In this document: positions 56,909-64,000 of the stretch, piece by piece
Numbering within the stretch: the first letter of the stretch is position 1
Layout: each line of letters begins with the position of its first letter
Source: Neostapfia colusana
Lineage: Eukaryota; Streptophyta; Magnoliopsida; Poales; Poaceae
Direction: 5' to 3'
Assembly (NCBI GenBank): GCA_030760725.1
Contig: JASWHV010000012.1
Location: 37,913,652 to 37,977,651 of the forward strand
Length of the DNA stretch: 64,000 bases
Program-made: the position numbers and the translations under genes
The notes under the pieces: generated by a model
Told to the model about the DNA's origin: nothing
What the model saw: only the letters and a program-made list of their open reading frames with translations
Databases searched by the model: none

Positions 56909-58048
56909 CCTCCCCGGAAGTTGCGGTGCAACTCTGCCGCCTTGCCTCTCCAGATAACTGCTGGCGAAGTGTCCTGGACGACCACATTTGTAGCATGTGG
57001 CTGCTGCTTGGCCGGTGCTTGGGGGACGAAAGCCCGGCATGCGCTGTTGAGGTGCATACGCATGCGGCATCACCCGCTGTTGTTGTTGTTGCTGCTGAGG
57101 TGGTACTGGCAGTGTCGGCCTGAATGCCGGTAGAGAATATGGCCGATTGCGGAATGGCATCGGCCTTTGTGGTGGCTGCCAGCGTGGACCCGATGGTGGG
57201 CGATTCACCATCTGGTATTTTTGAGAAGGACCACCTCCTTCTCCGCTGCTTTGCGGCGTGCTTCACTTCCTTTCCGCCACTGCTAACTCCTTGCTGGACT
57301 CCTCCTGAACAATCACAGCATCAATTATGTCATTGAGGCTGCCGCGATTGAACATCGCCAGCTTATCTTTCAGGAGCGGGTTAAGCTCCTGGTAGAAATA
57401 ATCCCGCCACTTCTCGTCGGTATCAGCGTGATACGAAGCGTAGAGCGCAAGATCATTGAACACCCTAGAGTATTCCAGCGTGTTCCGGCTCCCATGCTGC
57501 AGGCGCAAGAACTCCTGCGTCTTCCTCTTCATGAGACCCAACGGTATGTGATAGGCCCTGAAGGCCGTCTGGAATTCCGCCCAGCTCATCACTCGCTCGG
57601 TGGGCTGTGAAGCACAGTAATTCGCCCACCACGCGCTTGCGGATCCCTGGAGCTGTTGGACCGTGAACTGAGTCTTGCGCTGCTCACTCACTTGGAGCAG
57701 CCCAAACTTCATCTCCATCGTGTGGAGCCAGTTGTCCGCATCAAGGGGTTCATCCGCCCTAGAGAATACCAGGGGATGAGTAGCCAGAAAATCGGAGTAG
57801 GAGCTCTGTTGCCGCTCCTCACGATCTTGATGCCTCTCTGGTCGAGACGTATTTGCAATGAGGGTCTGCAGCAACTCTGTGTGCTGCTGATGAGAGCCCG
57901 CCATTGCTGCCACAATGTCAGCCAATGCAACCGTTGGCGGTGGCGGTTGTTGCTGTTGCTGTCCCAAGGAATCCTTGGGAGGCTGTCGGGAGGTCACTCC
58001 CCCCTGACTGGAACCCCCAACGTCCGGGTTGGCACGAGTACGAGTCAT
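56909..58048 (-). pseudogene. gag: gag of element C
   Basis: Starts MTRTRANPDVGG at 58046-58048, one base after TTTTGAATTTCAG, exactly as in A. The Gln/Pro run is in frame here (QQQQQPPPPTVALADIV). An in-frame TGA near 57262 follows AVAERK, where A has CGA. The frame then continues through MVNRPPSGPRW to the zinc knuckle, in which the last Cys is Tyr (CYKCGRPGHFASSY). It runs into the break at 56908; the remaining gag and protease are at 42140 and below. Confidence 0.85.
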
Positions 58049-58320
58049 TCTGAAATTCAAAACACCAGTGGTTAGCACATGTCATACTTAAAATTCCATA
58101 TGAAACAGTAGGTATTGAAGTGACGCATGAATAATTTGCATAACGTTCACATATATTGATAAAGCATAAACTTTATACAAGATACATTATCCTCGGGTCT
58201 CCGAGAAGTCGTGCTCATGTCGTCACTACCTATACATATGCTACTGTCTACCCGACATGTCACCGATTACAAAAGTTTTGGTTACATCACCCAGCTGCCC
58301 TACTTGGCAACGGTAACCTC
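58049..58320 (-). other. Spacer between ORF0 and gag in element C
   Basis: Noncoding, AT-rich, matching 26565-26836 of A. It ends with the acceptor-like sequence before gag. No gene seen. Confidence 0.6.
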
Positions 58321-58604
58321 CTACTCGAAGTAGAATTCAACCTCCTGCGGGTCGTCCTCCTCTGGTACCTTTGCTGGTGGCTCTGGGTCTACAACCTCCT
58401 CTTCCGGCTCGGATTCTCCCATTGCCGGAAGACCCAAGACCATGGGCACAATACCTACCACCGGTATGCCCATCACCGGAGGTACGAGGTCCTGCAACGC
58501 GTGCACCTCGTCCATGGCCTGGTTGTAGTCCTCTTCCCAGCCTGCCCCTCCTCAATAGCGTCGTCCCGCTCTTGAGTGAGGACCTCATTCTGCTGGGTCA
58601 GAGC
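58321..58604 (-). pseudogene. ORF0 C-terminal remnant of element C
   Basis: Minus strand, cut at its start by element E. It reads LTQQNEVLTQERDDAIEEGQ, has one base fewer than A near 58535 (frame change), then MDEVHALQDLVPPV, an acidic tail and VEFYFE with its stop at 58321-58323. It confirms that ORF0 is shared by A and C. Confidence 0.75.
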
Positions 58605-58867
58605 CTGTATGTGGCGGAACGGGATCCGCCCATCCAGGATCGCAGAGGGTGGTGCCGCACGATGCGACACCCGACAGCACACGTCATAAGAACACAATAT
58701 ATTACATGGGAAAAACAAACTGAACTGTACAAACGGTACAATATTCAGTTACAAACTATTGTATTTATTACATAGCGGAAGTCTACTCTGTACAACTCAC
58801 GCCCGCCTATCTAGCAAAAGTCGGCTGCCCAGCCCTAGGGCAACCAACACTGGCTGCACTCCTCAGC

Positions 58868-58965
58868 TCAGCGCGGCGTGTACGGCTCCCACTCAGCCGT
58901 GGTCCCCGACGGAGAGTAACCCTCGCCGGTGGACTCGTATTCCAAGTCCGTGGGTGGCTCCTCAC
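58868..58965 (-). other. LTR exon-like block 3 in E (acidic frame end)
   Basis: Minus strand: acceptor-like GTTTTTCAG, then GTGAGGAGCC..., open in the same phase as A (G|GT). It reads GEEPPTDLEYESTGEG and ends AEWEPYTPR at TGA 58868-58870. The end matches EWESCTP of A. Confidence 0.55.
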
Positions 58966-59990
58966 CTGAAAAACACTTAAGCAGCAACCGTGAGCACGAT
59001 GGCTCAACAAGGCTTAACCGACTCGCCTAAGCATGAAACTCTACATGAGGTGTACAATGACAGAGGATAGTAATATTGCAGCAAAAGGACACGCCTACAA
59101 GTTAAACCTTAGTTTAGCTTTTAGCAACAAGTTAATAGTTCAGGAAGCTGAAATTTAGTAAGCAATATTTGGTGGCAAACATGTAGCAATACAATATTAT
59201 ATCATATCAGCAATATTGAATCACCATATTTCATACATTAATCTACGTCACGACTCAGTGACCAAGTGGTACTCTTCACCGTGAGGGACGGCGAATCGAC
59301 TCGATATACACCTGCAGGGAAACCCAAAGAGCACGTCACGTACGCCCATCCGTGGATCTGCACAGCACGCCCACTCGATGTCGTAGGGGACAACCTTTCA
59401 CCCAACAGCCCAAACATCGAACCGGTCGCACCGAAACGAGCAGGAGGTTCCCCACACGGAGCATCTCTCTATGACTGTTGGCAGATTTCCACCTTGCTGC
59501 CCTCAACCTACACCTATAAATCGGTGTGCTATGCCTCGACGCCCGGAGGTTTAGGCTACATCGGTTTATCGGGGCCCATATATCCGATATGCCTTCGGTA
59601 CGTTCAAACTTGATCAGCGTGGGCCGCACACGGATCGGTCCTCAATCGACACGGACAGGGCCGCGCACACAAGACTCCCTCTTGCTGCACCCTAGCCCCT
59701 GCCTAGTCTCATTTTCATTACTAAAATGATCTCGCGTCACTCGAACCAATCCCGTGTGTCCCAAGCCTATCTCGCGAGTAGATTCCAACTACTCGACTTG
59801 TACCGAAGTTCTATGAAACATTAAGCATAGCCTGTCTACTCGAGGTCTTAGACACTACCCTCACTCTTATGGAAAATTTCTGGTCATGCAAGTGGGGTTT
59901 TCATCCATCCTACACCTAATGCACATTCACTTCATATGACACATGTAAACAAAGTAAAACTTATAAAAGTTAATGCAAACCGGGGCTTGC

Positions 59991-60068
59991 CTTGTTGCTG
60001 CTGGTCAGTAGTTAGCTCTTCTTCCGGAAGGAGGAAGTCCAGCACTTCCGGAGTCTCTTCTTCAGAGA
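59991..60068 (-). other. LTR exon-like block 2 in E (acidic frame)
   Basis: Minus strand: CGTGTAG acceptor-like, 78 bases, AAG|GCAAGC donor-like. Two leading bases, 25 open codons (SEEETPEVLDFLLPEEEL...), one trailing G. Many third codon positions differ from A while residues are kept. Confidence 0.6.
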
Positions 60069-62413
60069 CTACACGTTTAATGAAATATGACATGTAAATT
60101 TAAATGCAATGTGTAAACTTGAATACTTAACTACTAATAACTCTAGCTAGCCCTCCCCTTTGGTTCTGAAATTTTTATGGTGTCTTGGTAGGGTCCTAAC
60201 CAGAGTCTTGACCAAGTTTCATTTGAAACAAAGTTCATCTGAACCTTGTACAAATAAAAGCCCATTTGGTTAATATTTGAGCCTCTAAATAATTCCAGGG
60301 GTTTTCATGGCTCCAACCATTACTTTCTGGAAACTAGAATTTAAGATGGTTCTAATGGAATTGGTTTCATGTCATTTGAAGAATTCTACTGAAAGTTATG
60401 TCCTAATTAAGATTTGAGAAAATCTGAAAAATGTTTCTGTACATTTTTCTATTTTCTCAGGGCAGTTCTCTTAATCACCCAATTAGGGTAACTAAATGAA
60501 CTTGGATGAGTCTGAAAATTTTACTGTGATTCAGGGATTCACAAATGAACCTCTCAGCCAAATTTCAGAATTTTTCATAAAGTAGTTCTCCAGATAAAAT
60601 TCCCAACAGTTTAAACTTTAGGGATTTAATTCTGGAAAACTATTCACTTTCATGAGCTGAATTTGGTATTGCTGGAAAGTACTCAGAATTCTGAGTTCAG
60701 CAAAATTTGGTTCATCGAATTTGGAGTTTCCTAGCCAAAGTTCTATTCATTTGAAGTTTGAACTAAACTAGAAATTCCCAAAATGTCTAAATTCTGCGGG
60801 TGGGGCCCACTCCTCGAGCCGGCCCACTCAGAATGCGGCCACACCGCGGCCCACGGGGTTTTACCCGCGCTGCCGCACCGAATCCCGGCCGCAAACCGAT
60901 CCCCGCGCGAGATCAGAGGCTGACCGGTGGACCCAGCCCCCCCTTCGTCTACCTCACGCTCTCCCGCAGCTCCCGCGGCGGCGCTTCGCCGGAGCGCTCG
61001 CCGCCGGGCGTTTCACCGTCCAACCTTCGACGAAACTTGCCGCCTGTGCCTAACTCGACTCGGAGAACATGCTGGTGCCCTCACCGGAGCTCGGCAATGG
61101 CCGGAACTATGCCCGCGACGGTGACAGAGCTTCCCTCTACTCCGGCGACGTCGCCCGGGCTACTCGGGGCCTTATTCTTCCAACGGTTTGCTCCTACAGC
61201 TCCGCTGTGGCATGCTGAGCCCGAATATGAGCTCGGTTGGCCATGTAAATGGCCGGAACTAGGACCTCACCGTCGACCTAGGCCCGATATCGGCTGTTGC
61301 TCGAAAAACTCGGATAACCGCAACCCTAGCCCATGATTCTTGCTGGTTTTCGATCCTAGGTGGTCGTGGCAGGGTGTAGATCGTGTGTTTAGCTCGGTAG
61401 GCCCGGTGATAAGCCAACACCCATGAATTTTAGGATTTGGTGGAGCTCGGCGGTGCATGAAATGCCGAACGGTAAGGACAAGCAGAACCAGCACCTTATG
61501 ACGGTCGTTTCTTGTGTTGAGCGTTGGGCACGAGAGCGCCTGGGTTGCTCGGACGCCGGCGATCAGTGGGTGGCGAAACACCGAGTGTGTGGCCGGGTTT
61601 GTATGTGGTGGAACAGAGAGGATATGGGGGGTTTTCACGCAGCCCAGCAGTGCAACCGCACGCTATGTAGCCGGCGCCCTCATCCCCCGAGCAGGAGGTG
61701 GCGCGGTGGCCGCGTTGGGACGGGGTCGACCCCGTGCGCTGTCGCCCGTAGGGGTGTTCAACCGCGTGCCTGAGTCGGTTTGATCCCTGGGTAGCTGACC
61801 AGTGGGCCCTCTTCTCCCCTCTAATTCTTTCTCCCCCTTCTGCTGTAATTATCCCCAGCTACTAAACATTGAATGAGAGACTTAGCCCCCAAGTCTTAGT
61901 TTGGATTTGAGTTCTTAAATTTAAACTTTGTTTGGCTAAATTTGCTTCATGTTTGAACTGAAATTCAAATTCTGTTTTGAATTAATGCAAATTTAGCTCC
62001 CGACAAGATGAACTCCAATGGGGGTGAAAAATGGTGGACTAACACGGAAAAATGTGCTGAGTTTGAATATGAAGCTAAATTTTGAATTTGAGTGATGAAA
62101 GTTGCCACAATTTGAATTTACATTCAAATCGGCCTCTTTTTCAAATACCTCCAAAAGTGCTTCAAAAAGTGTTGGATTTACATGAAACTTGGAATGAACC
62201 TTCCCAAGACTTTTAAGTTCTAGGGGTGAGCTCAAGCTCTCATGTTCATGTGTAGAAATCCTACTTTGTGAAAGTGAAGGCTTTCCCCTCTACTCACTCT
62301 TTTGATGGAGGTTACTTGCTCTTCACAATATTTCCTAAGATATCCACAACAAAAACTGTGGTGTTGTGAGGTGAAGAAAAGTTTTTGCAAGTCCCTTTTC
62401 TTGGGCTTTTACA

Positions 62414-62431
62414 TCCCTCCCCACTTAAAAG
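62414..62431 (-). promoter_or_regulatory. Polypurine tract of element E
   Basis: Plus strand TCCCTCCCCACTTAAAAG next to the LTR end. Confidence 0.75.
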
Positions 62432-62479
62432 AATCTCGTCCCGAGATTACAAAAGAAGAGATAGTGATTTAATAGAGAC

Positions 62480-64000
62480 TTACCCGTGTTGAGATGCCAT
62501 GAACTCCGGGTAATTTGAGCGAAGGAATTCCTCGCTCTCCCACGTCGCTTCTTAGGCGGTGTGGTTGCTCCAGAGTATCTTGTAGAACCACAACGTTCTG
62601 CTTAGCGTGGTTCAGGCTTTCTCATCAAGAATTGCCACCGGATATTCTTCATATGTCAAATCCGGTTTCAGCTCACCGATGTCTTCAGTAGGAACAGCAG
62701 CTGTATGCTTTAAACATTTTCGCAGTTGGGAAACATGGAAAACATCATGGACACCAGCAAGGGATGCCGGTAGCTCCAATCGATATGCCGCTGGTCCGCA
62801 CTTCTCGGTGATAGCATAGGGTCCAATGAAACGGGGAGCGAGCTTCCCCTTCACACCGAACCGGTGCATGCCCTTCATCGGAGACACGCGGAGGTACACG
62901 TGTTCACCAACGTCAAAGTGCAACGGCCTACGCCTCTTATCAGCTTAGCTCTTCTATCAGGATTGAGCGGCCTTCAAGTTGGCTTGAATCGTCCGAACGC
63001 GCTCTTCGGCGTCGTTCACCACATCAACCCCGAATGTGACCCTTTCACCGGTCTCGCACCAGTTTAATGGGGTGCGGCATTTGCGACCGTAGAGAGCTTC
63101 GTAGGGTGCCATCTTGATACTCGCCTGATAGCCATTGTTGTACGAGAATTCCGCCAATGGTAGGTGATCATCCCAGTTCCTACCATGGTGGATGGCACAT
63201 GCCCCCAACATGTCTTCCAGAACTTGATTCACCCTCTCTGTTTGGCCATCTGTCTGAGGGTGGTAGAGCTTCTAATTAGTTTAGTACCCAAAGCAGCATG
63301 CAACTGCTCCCAAAAGCGAGATACAAACAATGCACCTCAGTCTAAGACTATGGTCTTAGGTACACCATGCAGGCATAGAATCCTGGCAATATATAACTCT
63401 GCATATCTGTTGGCATGGAAATGTGTATGCACGGGAATGAAGTGAGCCGACTTGGTTAGTCGGTCAACGATTACCCATATGGAATCATGCTTGTTGGATG
63501 TTAGGGGTAATCCCACAATGAAATCCATGCTCACATCTTCCCATTTCCATGCCGGAATCTTCAGGGGTTGCAACAGCCCTGATTTCTTCATGTGATCAGC
63601 TTTCACTCGTCTACACGTATCGCACTCAGATACGTACTTCGCTACCTCCCACTTCATCCATGTCCACCAAAATTTCTTTTTCAAATCTTGGTATATTTTG
63701 TTGCTGCCTGGATGAATGGAGTATTTAGACAAGTGAGCTTCATCGAGGATCTTTTTCCTCAACTCCATATCCCGGGGTACGACTACGCGGTCATTGAACC
63801 ATAGCGCCCCCTCCTTATCTTTCCGGAAACACTTGATCTCCCCGTTGTCCATCCGTCTCTGGAGATGTGCCATGCCTTTATCAGTCTTTTGAGCTGCCAT
63901 AATGTCCTCCCTAATAGTAGGGATGAGGGCAAGGTTATACAACAATCCATAAGGAACCACGTATAAACTCGGCTCTTCCTCCTCCATCGGTGTAATGGTG
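62480..64000 (-). pseudogene. pol: Integrase and chromodomain-type end of element E (partial)
   Basis: Minus strand from the window edge: linker after RNase H (EEEEPSLYVVPYG), integrase HPGSNKIYQDL, CDTCRRV, MDFIVGLP, then a stop at the position of the Arg in ISDRG (here VLD-stop-G). A short deletion follows near 63270, then the TERVNQ-type part, three stops near 62945-62965 and a stop in the chromodomain-type end near 62555. The last codons read FLRSNYPEFMASQHG with stop at 62480-62482. The most decayed pol of the window. Confidence 0.8.

Larger units (their letters stand above)
58610..62413 (-). repeat. 3' LTR of element E
   Basis: Plus strand TGTGGCGGAAC to GGGCTTTTACA, about 3.8 kb. The border is taken where similarity to A ORF0 ends. 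It has the two acidic exon-like blocks but no recognisable version of the conserved hairpin. The GC-rich part at 60780-61780 has several open frames on both strands that I do not support as genes. Confidence 0.8.
7696..64000 (-). mobile_element. Element C: host Tekay-type element split by three insertions
   Basis: Pieces in minus-strand order fit one element. The gag and end of ORF0 lie at 56904-58609. Protease, RT, RNase H and the first half of integrase lie at 39799-42145, and the second half of integrase with the 3' LTR at 7696-12675. Continuity is shown by the five-base duplications at each break: aggaa at 12671-12675 and 39799-39803, tgatt at 42141-42145 and 56904-56908. Removing the inserts restores continuous similarity to element A. 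C belongs to the same LTR family as A (U3 start TGTAAGGGCC). Its 5' LTR lies right of the window, beyond element E. Confidence 0.85.
58610..64000 (-). mobile_element. Element E: minus-strand Tekay-type element, continues off right edge
   Basis: 3' LTR, polypurine tract and pol end are visible; the rest lies outside. It is inserted in ORF0 of C, with ctgta (58605-58609) as the probable left target duplication. LTR start TGTAAAAGCCC. Confidence 0.8.

Noticed and set aside
58156..58775. Plus-strand frames opposite ORF0 remnant
   Set aside because: Shadow of the minus-strand ORF0 and LTR E; codon pattern and relatives support the minus strand.
60800..61783. Plus-strand frames in the E LTR as genes
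   Set aside because: GC-rich LTR block with open frames on both strands, no conserved domain and no support from the other LTR families.

Overview
The window looks like heterochromatic or intergenic DNA of a grass (Poaceae), made almost entirely of nested LTR retrotransposons; I see no host gene, tRNA, rRNA or CRISPR array. The call rests on protein families (Ty3/gypsy chromovirus pol of the Tekay/Del type with roughly 4 kb LTRs, and a Tat/RIRE2-like gag), on the initiator-Met tRNA primer binding sites and on the typical grass nesting pattern. The species cannot be named from the sequence. Layout: 1-4126 holds a small minus-strand LTR-like element H in an LTR-internal-LTR-internal arrangement with a period of about 2.53 kb. 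Positions 4127-7695 hold a plus-strand Tat-type element G, reduced to LTR, broken gag and the last part of integrase. G is interrupted at 7696 by element C, a minus-strand Tekay-type element that hosts everything else. Pieces of C lie at 7696-12675 (3' LTR and end of pol), 39799-42145 (integrase, RNase H, RT, protease), and 56904-58609 (gag and the end of an upstream ORF0). Its 5' LTR lies beyond the window. Three insertions split C: a 27.1 kb composite unit at 12676-39798 (duplication aggaa), a full minus-strand element D at 42146-56903 (duplication tgatt), and a minus-strand element E from 58610 past the window end. The composite unit is odd. Its two outer LTRs (B1 and B3) are inverted to each other, both outer ends are the U3 end, and it contains a nearly complete plus-strand element A at 20080-35478. 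A, C, D and E are the informative copies. A and C encode an extra 314-residue-type coiled-coil ORF0 ahead of gag; D lacks it. In A, C and D a splice-acceptor-like pyrimidine-AG stands one base before the gag ATG. All copies are broken by stops (often CGA to TGA) and single-base frameshifts, so none looks autonomous now, although A is close. The best candidates for something undescribed are inside the giant LTRs. One is a two-exon acidic open frame with compatible splice phases, shared by families A/C and E. The other is a 45-base hairpin whose stem changes by compensating substitutions between families A, C, B and D while its loop is conserved.
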